Origin: Spirodela intermedia
Taxonomy: Eukaryota > Streptophyta > Magnoliopsida > Alismatales > Araceae
Assembly: GCA_902729315.2 (NCBI GenBank)
Contig: LR746268.1
Span: forward strand, 2,287,501-2,351,500
Length of the DNA stretch: 64,000 bases
Direction: 5' to 3'
Under the pieces are notes generated by a model. The model did no database searches, was not told the origin of the DNA, and was given only the letters and a program-made list of their open reading frames with translations. This document shows positions 37,675-50,494 of this stretch, in pieces (within the stretch, counting starts at the first letter, position 1; every line of letters begins with the position of its first letter). The position numbers were made by a program, and so were the translations under genes.

Positions 37675-38514
37675 TACCAATATGGTCTTGTTTACTCTAC
37701 CATATGCCATTGTGACCCTAAGATGAGGCTCTAAGATTTTCAGAATCTTTAGCACCACCCCGATAGAGGAGATGCAACATAGATGGAGTACTGACATCTT
37801 CATGTCCGGTCACATTTTTCCAAGTTTTTTAAAATGTTTAGAATGGTGAAGGATTTCCAAATGATTGTGATTGTGAGAATTGGAATGAATTCCATTTGAC
37901 TTACCCATTTATTTAAATTTCATGAAAAAATTGCAAGTAATTGTTTGCTAATTGAACTAACATTTGAACATATTACAACCAATAATGGAAATTTCATCAA
38001 CACAAGAAGGTTTTTTCCCAAGAATTAGTGATTTCAAGCATCGATGGGAATGTCTACCACTTCATAAGTTGATCATAAGAGCAATACTTATTCCAATATA
38101 TGGTTCAACTATTGGATGTATGAAAATATGGTTTTCCTAAATAATGAATCTAGCAGCTTAATTTTTAGTTTAAACCTCTAGAATTCTCTCTAGAATCATT
38201 TGGTTGCCTCATATGATTCTCCAATATTAAAGATATTAAATTTTAAAAAAAATATATCCATTGTTATAATTACATATACTACAGTTGCAAAAGTTCCACT
38301 ATGTTCTTGTTACTTTTGATAGTGTTCTTTTTGTAGGACAATAGGACTCTATTTGATGAAGGGGTTGAAGGGTTGATGGTCTCAATTATTTCATCAGTTC
38401 TTGATTCCTCTTATTAAAATTTAAAAGTAAAAATAAATACTTGAGATCAACACTACTGCAACTTACAACTAGAGTTTAGTCAATCATGTCTAAGTTATTA
38501 GTTGGAGAGGGTTA
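35836..38514. other. Intergenic: coilin promoter side and AT-rich repeats
   Basis: A CT run near 35887-35912 lies about 50-75 bases upstream of the coilin ATG, probably in its leader. Further on come an AT microsatellite (about 36385-36411), a tandem duplication (37099-37455) and a GT/GA compound repeat (about 37637-37671). No gene is recognised. Confidence 0.6.
37099..37455. repeat. Direct tandem duplication, period about 182 bp
   Basis: Units 37099-37280 and 37281-37455 are end to end. Shared blocks include GAAAATTA, TTATTCACATGATTTATTT, TTCTAATCTTT, TTTACATTTTCAACRCA and AATTTTGGG. Divergence is moderate. It is not coding. Confidence 0.85.
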
Positions 38515-38896
38515 TGTTAGGTCCTCTCCTAGTCCCTCTTTTGAACCTCTTATTAGGTCTGCACAAACCCATGGCCCAACCCCGTTTGAGAGGATCACTT
38601 GGTCTCATAAAGAGAAGAGTGATGTAAGGAAAGATTGAGGCTAAGTGGGCCAAGGGTCCAATATAGGGTTGAGTATAAATACCCTTAAGAGTCAAAGGAG
38701 AGTCACTTTTGGAAGAAGTTAGTGTGAGAGTGGGGAGCTTGCGAATTCATCCCCAAACTGATCTAAAGTTTTCTTTAGAAATCTCCTTTTGTTCTTTCTA
38801 CCATTTCTATCTTAGTTATGATATTCCCTTTATCTCTTTCAAGTATTTTTCTCATTTTTTTACCCTCATTTCAATCCTAGTTAGAAGACTCTAACA
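38515..38896 (+). repeat. 5' LTR of gypsy element A
   Basis: 382 bp, from TGTTAGGTCC to GACTCTAACA. It includes TATAAATA near 38675 as a possible TATA box. The 3' LTR shares TGTTAGGTC, AGAAGAGTGATGTAA, CTAAGTG-type and GTATTTTTC blocks but has lost an internal part. Confidence 0.8.
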
Positions 38897-39249
38897 ACTA
38901 ATATCATAGCTATGGTGTTGAAGACTAGTGACAAGAAGTTTGAAAGCCTAGAATAGGATATTGGAGATATAAAGGAATGTATTAATTATCTATTTGAGTT
39001 ATTTCATCCTCAAAGGTAATAATGAGTGAGCTGACACATGTGATGATGTAACACTTAACTTGAAGGAACGACATTCCTCCACTATTTATGGTGAGTGGGC
39101 AAGGAGCAATAGCAACAAGAGAGTCAATTTTCAAGTCATAGGATGAAGTAGAAAATGTGAGTATTGCAATCTTACTACTAAATGACATGAAGAAAACATC
39201 CATGGACATGTAGAACTGGCAATAGTGGGAAGTGGGGGATCACATTAAT

Positions 39250-41030
39250 TGAAGATAACTTATTTTGGTGATGAAAATCCTAATAGTTAGATATTTCATG
39301 TTGAGTTATACTTTAAATATGGGGAATCAATGGTTGATGTCAACTAAAGATGAATACATCCAATTTGGATGATGAGATGCTAATATAATTCAAATACACA
39401 AATATTTTAGACTTGATGTGACTTAGTCGTTGTATAGTAAATCATGTAAATTTAAAATTTATAAAACTAGAAAATACGAATTTTTGAATAGTTAGAAGTA
39501 TTTCTGAACAAATATATCAATTATAATTTAATTAAACTTCCAAAAATAGCAGTAATTTCCCAGGTCGATCATAGAGATGTAATATAATATCAGATAATTA
39601 TTCAGAATTTTCCTCAAAGAATACTATTTTCTATAAATTTTATATTAGGAAATGAAAAGGAAATATATTTAAAATTCACGAAAAAGAGAAATAAGGGTGC
39701 GGACGTCAAGATGACGTCAGTGCTTGGCGAATGCGAATCGGGCGAAAATAGAGTTCTACCTGGCAATTCTTATATAAGCGATTATGGACGATTTAATTGA
39801 TCAAATTAAGATTTGTAAAAGCCGGAAGAATCGTAATTGAATGAAGTATATCTTAGTAAATTTAAATCACACAAATTATCACTAAATGAAGTGAAAATTA
39901 AGTTAAAAGTAGGAAAATAGAGTTCCAGTGTCGTGGCAGCGATGCGTCGGCGATGCACCAGAATCTTGAGCATTCGGGAGGATCGTTGTGCAATGTTCAC
40001 GGCCTCGAAGGCTCTCCTTAGACAAAGATGACGTGGGCAATCTCTAGATCTCCTTGCGAAGTCTAGAGATCAATGACATGGGTTGTCGAATCGTCTCCGA
40101 CGGCTGTCACCCGGTGGAGCGGAAAAACGGTGACTTTGCGGCTCTCTGGCGGCTGTCACCCTATGTAGAGGAGCTGGATGAAGGTAAGGCGCGTGTTAGG
40201 GAGCTTCATCCTTAGATCCGCGCAATAAGAAGAGGCTCTTCATCGCATCCGATATGCTCTCAAGAGGTGGCAACTCGTCTCTCGGTGGATTGTCCTCTTT
40301 TTGACGACGACTTATTCGTCGATCAATCGGAGATGCTTTATTCGATAGATTTGCGATCCTTTTATCACGAATCGTTCAATAATTTTAGTAACAATGCTCC
40401 GTGAATCGTGTTGACAAGATTTTTGTTGATGATCTAGTGATTCTGGTTGCTTAATCCTTCATTGGCGATCTGCAGGAAAGTCACGATAATTAGATAAAAA
40501 AATATGAGTTTTGGCTCTGGGAGGATTCGAACCCACGGTTGCCCGCCCCTTTCTAGGGAAGGTGTGACACGGGTTTAGTCCCACATCGCTTGTGCATCGA
40601 AGTTTCGGATGAATATATAGTAATGTTACATCTCAAAGCAAGTCTCATTCTCACGCGTGTATGACTACTCTTTGCCCCACAGCCGACTGGCCACTGGAGA
40701 CGTGGAAGGGGAGTGGTGCACACGTGCCCTATCGGTCTAAGCCGCTCGAGCCACTACTCGCAGCTACTCCCCAACTGCGCTTCCGACCTGCTTGTGGGCC
40801 CGACTAGCTAGTGAGTCCCCCTCATTTTGTTTTATTTTTATTTTTATTTCTTTTTCTTTATTTATCTCAAAAGTAAGATTGTAAAAATCATATAAATTCG
40901 TATAAAATCACATAATTAGCCAAAAAATCACGTTAATCAATTGAAACCCACTTTACAGATTTTAACACAAATATAAGTCTATTTATCATGAGTTAAGGCT
41001 AAAATTATATTATTTATTAATTATTAACTC
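39250..41030. mobile_element. Foreign segment inside gag of element A
   Basis: The gag region of element A is interrupted by DNA of different composition. It is GC-richer at 39700-40850, contains GATGACGTCAGTG and a GTCCCACATCG motif common in plant LTR promoters. TTGGCTCTGGGAGGATTCGA begins at 40512 and looks like the complement of a tRNA 3' end (TGG plus a T-arm GGATTCGAACC). This suggests a nested LTR or TRIM element, but I could not find its ends. Boundaries are approximate. Confidence 0.4.
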
Positions 41031-44000
41031 ATGATAATGAAGACTTATCAAGAGTCATTCAAAGATTAAGAAGATGTGAAGCATAGACTGTAGAATTAAT
41101 TTGACTCAATTGATATGGATGTTATGGGAACAATTTTTAACATTAAATAATAAGGTACAATGGTAGAGTATAGCAGAGTGTTCAAATTATTATTCAATGC
41201 AATACAAAGGTTGTTGGAGGAAGCAATGGAGAGTACCTTTGTCAAATGATCGGGACTAGAGATTATTCAAATGATTGAGTGAAAGTAAGGTTATTCAAAC
41301 CATAAGGCCTCAACAACATTTTGTACATTACATAGTCCATTGAGGAAAAAAAATGCCAAGACTTAAGCCATAGAGAATACCTTATGACATGAAAATAGTG
41401 AAGACCAACTCTTCAGATTAGTTTGGCTTGAAGAAAATACAAAGAGAGTTTAAAGAACTAAGAAAATACAAAGAGAATTCCAATAATTAGAATGTTAAGA
41501 CTACATCTTCAAGAAGAATATAAATCAGTCAATAGATCAACACTATATATTTTACAACACTTACCAAATCAAAATTATAGGAGAGGCACATAAAGAGTCT
41601 TTGTTTCTCATGTGATGAATGATTCATCCATGTCTTATATGTAAAGAAGAACTACAAGTAATTCTCTATGAAGGAGGCATGAATGAACCAAAAAAAATAT
41701 AGACAAGTGAAACAATTTAGCCACAAGGTGAGGAAATGAAATCCACCATTAAAATCTCCTTTTAATTTATTATTGAACTAATAGTGTCATGAACAATGAA
41801 AAGGAGAAGGTTCTCAACAAGAAATTGATTGTGTTAATCGAGTGGAGAACATAAAATTTTATATGAGATGAATTGGTACATAAACTAAACTTATCATTGC
41901 TCACAACTACAAAATACAATATCATATTAAGAGCCAACACAATAGTGAGGTATGGCATTTCTCAATGAGTTTTCCTTGGAATGTAAGATTTAAAGTGACA
42001 AATTATTATTTTACCTTTATAATTAGGGAACAATAATGTCATTTTGAGAATATAGTGTCTCAAAACATTAGATATAATAACAGTATATTAAAAGAATCTC
42101 AATATGAAATTCCTAATTGGAGGCACAATAGTGGCTCTTAGAAGTGATCTACAATTATGCAAGTCAAGACTATCTCTTAAGTTTATCCTCTATGATTTTT
42201 AGTAGAGATAAGAGGTGTTGATGGGACTGTGTTAAGCCACCACAAATAATGTATTAAGGACTAATAGATCAAACTTAATTATGGAGCAGTAGTTGGCTGA
42301 GAAGTTTCTAAGGGTTATTTGCACTATGTAAAGGACTAACTTTGACTAGATAAGTTGGCCATCACATTACATTGAAACTAGGAATGACCCTAATCAATAT
42401 TCACATCTATCACTACTCTCATTTTAGAAAAATAAGATAAAAGTACTATTGGAGGAAATACTTTAATATGAGATCATGCAACTTTCTAATGACCCTTATA
42501 TTAGTCTTATTTTCTTGGTTAAGAAGAGAGAGAGTACAAGACACTTTTGTGTGGATTATAAAGGTATCAAGAAGATGATTTTAAATCAATTTTCAATCCT
42601 CATAATTGAAGAACTTTTATATGAGCTTTATGGAGAAACCATCTTCCATAAGCTTGACCCAAAATTCAAATATCATAAATCCACAAGTATCAAAAGGATG
42701 TTCACAAAACAATCTTCAAGACACAACATGCGTTATGAGTTCTTAGTGATGCCTTTGACTTTAAAATTGTTCATGCAACATTTCAAGTATTAGTGAATCG
42801 AATATTTTGTCTCTTTTTTAGGAAATGACTCTTAGTATTTTTTAATAATATAATGTTGTATAATCAGGACAATTCATCTCATAATCAACACTTTATCCTA
42901 AGTCTTTAGGTTATGAAGCACCACTTGAACATTAATACCAAGAAGTATGTTTTTATTACTCACATAATTGAATACCTTGGACATTGAGTCTCGACTAAGG
43001 GAGTAAAAGTGGACAGTAGCAAGGAAAAAGATATAAAGAAGTGATGCTCCCGACTAACTAATGAGAATTTCATAGATTTTTGGTTTGACAAGGTATTATC
43101 ATCATTTTATGACACACTATAAGTTAATTATTTTACCCCTCATTTAACTTAAAAAAGAGAGCTACAAGTGGAGCAATGAAGTTGACAAAGGTTTCACAAC
43201 AACTAAAACAAGCCCTAAGTATGGTACTAATGTTAATTCTTCTTAATTTTTCTCAATAATTTGAATAGAAAATAAATACCTCTTGATATTTAGTGGGTAT
43301 AATCCTTATGTAGCACCATAGACTGGTGGCCTCCTTTAGTCAAGCCCTATCACCTCAAAATTGTCTAAAAATTATATTATGAATGTGACCTTATGATTAT
43401 GGTTTTGGAAATTCTCAAGTGAAAGTATTATTTAATTGGTCACTTTTTTATAATTTACATTGATGAAATCAATCTTATATTCCTTTTTGAGTAACACAAA
43501 GGCATCCCACTCATCAAAAATAGTTGGTGAAAATTTTGGACTTCAACTTCACTATTAAGTATAAGGTTAGAATGGAAAACAACACAACCAATCCTTATTT
43601 AGAGTGCCCCAATAGTCATTTATAAAAGTTGAAATTGATGTTGTTATAAATTATTGCTAATTAATGTTTCTCCAAACTTTAAAAGTCATGTTACAAAATT
43701 CTGATGTTTGGCCCAAGTAAAAATTATACAATGTGGTCCTCTTGTATTAGAGGTGATTGGCTCTCCCTTATGCATAAGGTATGATTCCCCAAGTTCTCCA
43801 TGTGTACCATGACAATGATGCAAGAGGCCACTCTAGATTCTTATGCACTTACAAATTAATCACCTAAGATTTTACTCCCAAGAGATGAAGCAAACTATAA
43901 ACTTTTTTATCAAACATTACTTAGCGTAATAAATATGAAGTCACCACCCTTATGGGCTTACTTCAACCCTCCACAATCCTAGACCAAATCTTATATGACA

Positions 44001-44680
44001 TTAGTATGAACTTTATATAAGGCTTGTCAAAATCATAAGGATTCAAAACTATTTTGATGGTCATGAATAAGTTAAGTATGATCATTTTATCTCGTTACAA
44101 CATACTCTCAATATAACCACTATAGCAATGTAATTTATTAATCATGTGGTCAAACTTCATGACATTCCATGTTCCATCATATATTTAATTGCGATAATTC
44201 TTCACTAGCATCTTTTGGATAGAGTTGTTCCACCTTCAAGGCACAAACCTCAAGAAGAGCACCACCTTCCAACCTTAAATTGATGGTCAAAAAGAAGTAC
44301 TTAATTCATGTTCAATCATGAATAAAGCCCCAAATTGATTGTCATAAAAGATAAGTCATATATGATGTTGGCATTGGCCCAACAACAAAATCAGAAACTA
44401 TTTCCCAAGTACTTTGAAACTTTTTCATGTTATCTAAATAGTCAAATAGGATGCCTACCAATTATAACTCTGTGTCAACACAATCAACCTCTCTCATCAA
44501 TCATTAATGAGGATTTTCAATACTCTACTCAACTTGAAATAGTGGTGAATTGACGTCGCATATTAAATCACTTAGACATACTCATCAAATAGCAACATCT
44601 TCTAGAATTTGAAGTTACTTAGAAATTGATGTCTATCATCAAATACTATTTTCTTACCTTCTACCTTGGGGACAAGATGG

Positions 44681-44702
44681 AATAAATGGAGGGGGGGGGG
44701 TA
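44681..44702 (+). other. Polypurine tract of element A
   Basis: AATAAATGGAGGGGGGGGGG followed by TA lies directly before TGTTAGGTC, the start of the 3' LTR. This is the expected position of the plus-strand primer. Confidence 0.75.
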
Positions 44703-44731
44703 TTGTTAGGTCTTATAAAAAGAAGAGTGAT

Positions 44732-44873
44732 GTAAAGGAGAACTATGGGTAAGTGAGGTGAGGGCCAATTATAAGGTTGACTCTAAAAATTTGTGACTCT
44801 CCTATGACTCTTGAAGATATTTATATTCAACCTTATAATTGGCCCTCGCCTCACTTACCCATAGTTCTCCTTT
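44732..44873. repeat. Inverted repeat in the 3' LTR of element A
   Basis: 44732-44784 (TGTAAAGGAGAACTATGGG to ATAAGGTTGA) is repeated in reverse complement at about 44823-44873, with one visible mismatch over 44 bases. The spacer is about 40 bases. The reverse copy extends further into the spacer along the 5' LTR sequence (TATAAATA, AAGAGTCA, GGAGAGTC). Confidence 0.85.
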
Positions 44874-45202
44874 ACAACCTTATAATGATACCAATTTGAT
44901 GTAGTATGGGGTGAGAACCCCCTGTACCTGATCAATGAAACTCGAGACCCGAGATGGGGCAGTCGGACTATCTGATAAGAATGTTTGGACCCTAGACTCT
45001 AGGTCTGATCACGTAACCTAAGTACAGGCAGGCATACCAATATGCACGATCAACCCAAGACAACCCGGGGAAACACTCGACGATGGTAAGTGTGAGGCCC
45101 TCTCAGTCCACGTCCAGACAGACGGCGGAACAGTCGTCGTGAGGTAGCCTAGGGCTGCAGCTCACGAACGGTGGCGAATTTGGCATAGCGTCGGAAGTCA
45201 CC

Positions 45203-45390
45203 ACTCAGAAGAGACAAGAAGAATATTGTAATTGAGATAAAAATAAGAGAAGGAAAAATATGGGGTTTTTAGAGTAAACCTTATAATAATTCGTTGTGAT
45301 GAATTATTATAAGGTTTACTCTAAAAACCCCATATTTTTCCTTCTCTTATTTTTATCTCAATTACAATATTCTTCTTGTCTCTTCTGAGT
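45203..45390. repeat. Perfect 90-bp palindromic hairpin, 8-base loop
   Basis: Arm 45203-45292 is the exact reverse complement of 45301-45390; the loop is GTTGTGAT (45293-45300). The right arm is LTR sequence that continues into the LTR end; the left arm is the inverted copy. Perfect identity contrasts with the heavy decay of the surrounding element, so the inversion is recent or homogenised, or is an assembly or library artefact. Confidence 0.95.
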
Positions 45391-45689
45391 ATTTTTCCCC
45401 TTATTGTTACCCTTGTTTTGGCGACATTTAGTGAGCTTCATGTAACATCTTAAAGCCCAATCAAGACTTTTCGTGAGGTAAAATTCAAGAAAGCCAACTT
45501 TTTTAAATTTCAATGTAGATAAAAGCGAGAAAAGAGAGAATAATATTAACAAAAATCAAGATAAATATAGAAAAAGGTGTATGCCTTCTTGTCCTTCTCT
45601 AAGGTTGGTAAGTTTCCTATTTTGATCAGCTTTATTTGCTAGTATTTGAGAGATATCTCGAACTTCTACTTTTGTATTGAATTTTTCAC

Positions 45690-45746
45690 AAAACTTTGAT
45701 TATCTTGAAAGGAAGAAATAATCAGGTGATTGACACTGCAAGACCA

Positions 45747-45818
<72 letters not shown>

Positions 45819-46271
45819 GGGCTAATTGACATAGTGATGAGAACACTACACTGTAACCGGTCAAAAGGTTATCCAACACTATTTGGTTTTGACTCAAGAT
45901 AGGAAAGTGGATGTCACATTGAGGTCGAAGAATTGTAGCTCATCATTACTCATAAAAGACGAAAAAGAGTAGAGAGGAAATAAAAGAAAGAAAGAGAAAA
46001 AGGTGGAAGTAGTGGGTCAGACTCTTAAGTACTCTTAAAGCAAGTAAAACTCCTCTAAATACTTCATGCCTCCCTCATTGGTCTTATGAGAGGTTTTATA
46101 GACTTGCTATTGGATTGGGAATCGATTCATTGTCTTTCTACTACTTTATTTTCTATTGGTGACTAATACTATTTTAACTTATTTTGCTTCATCTTCATGT
46201 GGCAACAGTTAAGGTAGGCAATGGTTTAACTACATCGCCAATGTGGCATACTTGATGAGGCAAGGACCTCA
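45690..46271 (-). repeat. 3' LTR of gypsy element B
   Basis: This matches the right LTR over most of its length (TTGATTATCTTGAAAG, ATCCAACACTA, CATCATTACTCATAAAAGAC, TACTTCATGCCTCCCTCATT, CATACTTGATGAGGCAAG). The outermost ~40 bp corresponding to the right LTR start are not recognisable. It contains a (GA)n tract, 45754-45812. Confidence 0.8.
45754..45812. repeat. (GA)n microsatellite inside LTR B
   Basis: Pure GA, expanded compared with the sister LTR, where the equivalent tract (50599-50617) is short and followed by a poly-G run. Each LTR copy has therefore changed separately since insertion. Confidence 0.95.
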
Positions 46272-49200
46272 TCAATACTCTGTCCTAATTCTTTTACCTT
46301 GTTGTAAGGTAAAAGTTGAAAAAAGCTTAGAGGAGACTATGAATAAGTTTCCATGTAGACTTAGATGCCAACAAATCTTTCCAATAGACCAATACTTCAA
46401 GGTTTTGAGGGGAGTGGTAAAGGGTGGAGATGATTCAGCTACGAGATGTAAAAAATTGAGTGAATGTGTGCAGAGGGAGGGAGGGAGGGAGTTACAATGA
46501 TTAAGTGATGGCTTTGATGCACTCAACAATTTGGAACATTCTAGAAAAAAATGAGGAGTGAGCTTCTCATGGGGTCATTGGGCTAGTGACTTGGGACGAG
46601 ATGATTGTAGCCAGAGGTAGACTCAATCACTAGTTGAATATTTCACATTAAAATAGTTATAATATGTGACAACCATCATTGCAGCTTGAGCTTTTTGAAG
46701 ATGGGTCTAAGTTGAGACAAGAGTCGTGTCTTTCTTAGAGTTAGTTAATGCCATCTATGCAAGTGGTGGTGGCTTCATATTGGAGGATGGTGGGTAGTGG
46801 TCACCCATAAACTAGTTGAAATGGGGTCGACCTAATAGAAATGTTGAAAGTGGTTTTGTATCACAATTCTGCCCATGCTAGCCAATAGTACCATATGCAT
46901 GGTCGGTCTCTTGTAAAAGATTGAAGTGGTAGGAGCAGTCTTACCATTTATTGACCAATTTAGTTTTACCGTTTATTTGTAGATGGTAGGAGTAGGTGTG
47001 TTGTAAGGAGGTCTCTTGTAGATGAAATATCTCTAATCAAAATAAAATTAAAAATGTTCAATCCTGATTTGAGAGAAGGGATATCAAAATGCCATAGAGT
47101 TTAATCACATCATGAATGAATACTCATGTTACCTCTAGATAGTAAAAAGATGTTTGATAGTTGAAAAGTAGGAGTATTTGTTGAGGCAATTGACAACAAA
47201 GATTATGTAGAAACTATTTGAGCTTAGAAGGCCTTCAATGAAATCCATTGAGAAGTGATGGTAAGAGGTTGGTCAGGAAAAGTACATCCGTCTTATTTTG
47301 CTAGTAGATGGTGTAACTATGAAAATATTTCTTGAAGTGGACCTTTATTCCACGCCAAAATATATTCTAATAGATCCTCTTGTAGGTCTAAAGGAACCCA
47401 GAATATTCTAATTTTAGAGTCATGGAACTCGTGCAAGATCTTTGAAATGAGTGATGAATCTCTTAAAACCACAAGTTGACCTTTATGAAACAACAAGCCA
47501 TAGTGGAGCACGTAAAGGGCCAGTATGCTTGATAGAGTGGAAGGTCTCAGATGATGGGGTTGAGGGCTTTGCCCCCTAGACATTCATGTTGAATACAAGT
47601 AAAGTCCAAAAAGGTGTCATTGGAGAGCTCCATAGGTAAGAGCATTGAGGCTTTCGAGCGACAAGAGAGGACATCAGCTGCTCTATTGTTGTTACCGGAC
47701 TTGTAAAGGATCTGAAAATCAAAATTAGTAATCTTATAAAGCATTTTTAATAGTCTAATAATACATGTTTTTGGTCCATAACAAATTTAAGAGTTCTTTG
47801 GTTGGTGTAGATCATAAGACACGTGAAACAAGTAGTGAGACTATTTAAAGATGGCCAAGACAACTATCATGAGCTCTCGTTAATAGATTATTTTTAATCT
47901 CCTAATAGATGATAATATTTTGTTGAAGAAGTCAATGGGTCAGCATTGTTGCATTAAGATGATGTCCACTCCGCATCTCAATGCATCAACTTCCAACTCA
48001 AAGGGTTGAGAAAAATTGAGGAGAACTAAGACAAAGGTAGAGGTGAATGCCACTTTCAACCACTAAAATGCATCATTGGCATATGTTGTCCATTGCAAAG
48101 TGTCCCGATTGAGCTCTAGGTTAAAGCCCATGCACTTGTGTCATATTCAATGATGAACCATCGGTAGTAGCTGATGAGGCCAAGAAATCCTCTAAGTTCC
48201 TTAAGAGATTTTGGTGCTGCCTAACTGAGGGGGTTGATCTTGTCAGAGTGTCGCTGAGAAGATAAATGATGTTTTCCTACTTGAAGGAGCACTTCTTAAA
48301 GTTAACTTTGAAGTGGTGATGAGCAAATTTATTGAAGACAAGTGTCAAGTGATACTAATAGGTTGCAATCATAGTGATGTAGATGAGAATGTCATCAAAG
48401 AAAACCAGCACAAACCACCATAGATAAGGTTAGAAAACCTAGTTCATGAGCACCTGAAATGTCAAAAGTTTGAATGACATGATGAAAAACTCATAAAATC
48501 TATCATGTATGTGAAAAGACATCTTTGAGATGTCTTTGTTGTGAACTCTGATCTAATAGTACTCCAATAGAGTTCGAATTTGGAGAAGATCCTAGCATAG
48601 GATAATGTCATGGAGCTTGTCGATGATGGATATGAGGAAATGATCATGAATGGTGAGCTTGTTGATTACACAATAGTCCACATAAAAATGTCATTCACCC
48701 CTCTTCTTCTTGACGAGAAGGACCAAGTTGGAGAAATGATTGACAGACTATTGGATGATCCTAACCTATAGCATGTCACCAACTAAGCGTTTGATTTCCT
48801 CTTCTAGAAGTAACAGTACAAGAATGGTCGTGCCTTGATTGGCCCAGCATATGGTACCAATTTGATGGTGTGCTCCACCTCTTGCTCCAGGGGTAGGCCG
48901 AGTCGCTCCACAAAAGCCTAGGAGAACTGGTGGCAAAGGACATGTAGGAGACCCAAAGGGTCAAGAGTGGAAGAGACCTAATCATGTGTGTTGGTCAAGA
49001 GTTGGAAAAGCTCGACAGCAAGGTCTCCTTGCTATGCTGCCATAGAGAGTGCCTTGAATGAGATGTATCTTGCATAGCTCATTCTTAGTCCATCAAGAAG
49101 GAGAGCTCTAAGGTGATGAATGCTACCTCAATTTTTTCTTGATTTGCATTTAGTGCATGCTAAGAATAACATCCATGGGGGTGTGTGGAAGTGCAAGGAA

Positions 49201-50494
49201 GTCCTTGGTGAAGATGACATGTTGGATTTTAAGTGTGGCATTGTGACAAATGTGGGTGTTTGTCATCTTGTCCCTAGTGCTGGTGATCACCACAAAACCC
49301 ATTGTGGGGAGGATGGGTAGCTGGAGCCATTGTGCAATAGAAAGTGAGATAAAATTATGGGAGGCACTCATGTCGATGAGGATGGATATGGGGTGATCTT
49401 GGATGGATCTAGTGAATTTGAGGATTCTAGTGGGATGTCGTTGGTGTGCTAATGGAGGGTGACCTCTAAGGTGGCCAAAACCTTGGCCATTGTCGCTAGG
49501 TTTGCATCCATTTCCATGGGTGCATCACTGGTAAGTGCCTAAGGTAGGTTGTCAGCAACGTCCTCTTGGACCAACAACACCTGAAACTCTTTTTGACAAC
49601 AATGACTGGGCATCTACTTGTTGTTGCAAGCAAAGCATAATCCCTTGGCTTGCCACACTTCATACTCTGATAGTGTTAGATGGACTCGCTGCTTCACAAG
49701 TGGCCCCTTGTCCTATGTCCATGGGTGTGGACAGTAGCCGTCACATTGGAGGAAAGTATCCTTATGTGGAGCTTCGTGGTCATGAATGATCTAGGGTTCC
49801 TCTCTTCAGATAGTTGAGTTTAGCTTCCACCTTTTGGGTCAAAGTCATGAGTGCGTCGAGGCCTACAAGGGCCAGGAGAGTGACTTCTCATTGGATGTCA
49901 TATTTGAGCCCACTGAAGAAGGTATCTTTGAGGACTTGATCCTGTAGATCACCAACAACATATGTCCTGAGCTCGAATGTGTCGCGGTATTCTGCAAGAG
50001 AGCCTTCTTGTTGAATTTTCAAGAAATGTTGTCCTAGTGAACTTGTAATGTTCGACCCAAATTGGGTGAGGAGGCGCTAATGGAGGTCTTCCCAATGGTG
50101 GAAGGCTTGGCATTGGTGGGTCCAGCAAAATTAGGGGAGAGCCTTGCCTTCCAAATATATGACAATAATTGGTTACTTTGCTACAAAAGAGGTTCTTTAG
50201 ATAGATAAAAAAAGTTCTACTATTGTCTCATGGAGGGTATAGCAGCCTCGAAGCTCGTTTCACTATTGCCCCAAACATTTTGAGGACTTTTGCCTTGATC
50301 TTGTAGTTGTTATAGAATTTGAGCCAGTTAGGAATGAAGCTCAATAGCTCATGCAACATTCTCTTGATAGAGAAATGAGATTTCTTGGCATAGAACTGAG
50401 CTTTATTGGTGAACAACCAAGATATGTTTGTGGAGATTGTCCAAGTCCACTTTGAGATGCTCCAGCCAATTACCAATTGGCTTTGGTCACATAT

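Larger units (their letters stand above)
38515..45447 (+). mobile_element. Decayed Ty3/gypsy retrotransposon A
   Basis: A 5' LTR (38515-38896) is followed by a degenerate PBS and gag start (MVLKTSDKKFESLE near 38912). Later gag (LLEEAMESTF near 41215) and a zinc-knuckle relic (LCFSCDE near 41598) follow. Reverse transcriptase runs at 42480-42790 (SLIFLVKKRESTRHFCVDYK, then FLVMPLTLKLF), with RT/RNase H pieces (IEYLGH, STKGVKVDSSK) at 42960-43025. Integrase and chromo-like remnants extend to 44670, then a polypurine tract and a rearranged 3' LTR (44703-45447). The order gag-PR-RT-RNaseH-INT is the Ty3/gypsy order. Frames carry many stops and shifts, so it is dead. A ~1.8-kb foreign segment splits gag. 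No flanking duplication is visible. Confidence 0.85.
44703..45447 (+). repeat. Rearranged 3' LTR of element A with an inverted insert
   Basis: 44703-44785 and 45301-45447 are LTR sequence in direct orientation. They end GTTTTGGCGAC...TGTAACA, aligned with the 5' LTR end ...CTCTAACA. Between them, about 44800-45292 is inverted: its two ends are reverse copies of LTR parts. Its centre (about 44885-45202) is unrelated GC-richer sequence with a minus-strand LTR-end/PBS signature (CCATACTACA then TTGGTATCA). Confidence 0.65.

Noticed and set aside
40500-40560. A complete tRNA gene on the minus strand around the GGTTCGAATCC box
   Set aside because: Only a T-arm-like segment is present; no A box, D-arm or anticodon arm can be folded upstream.
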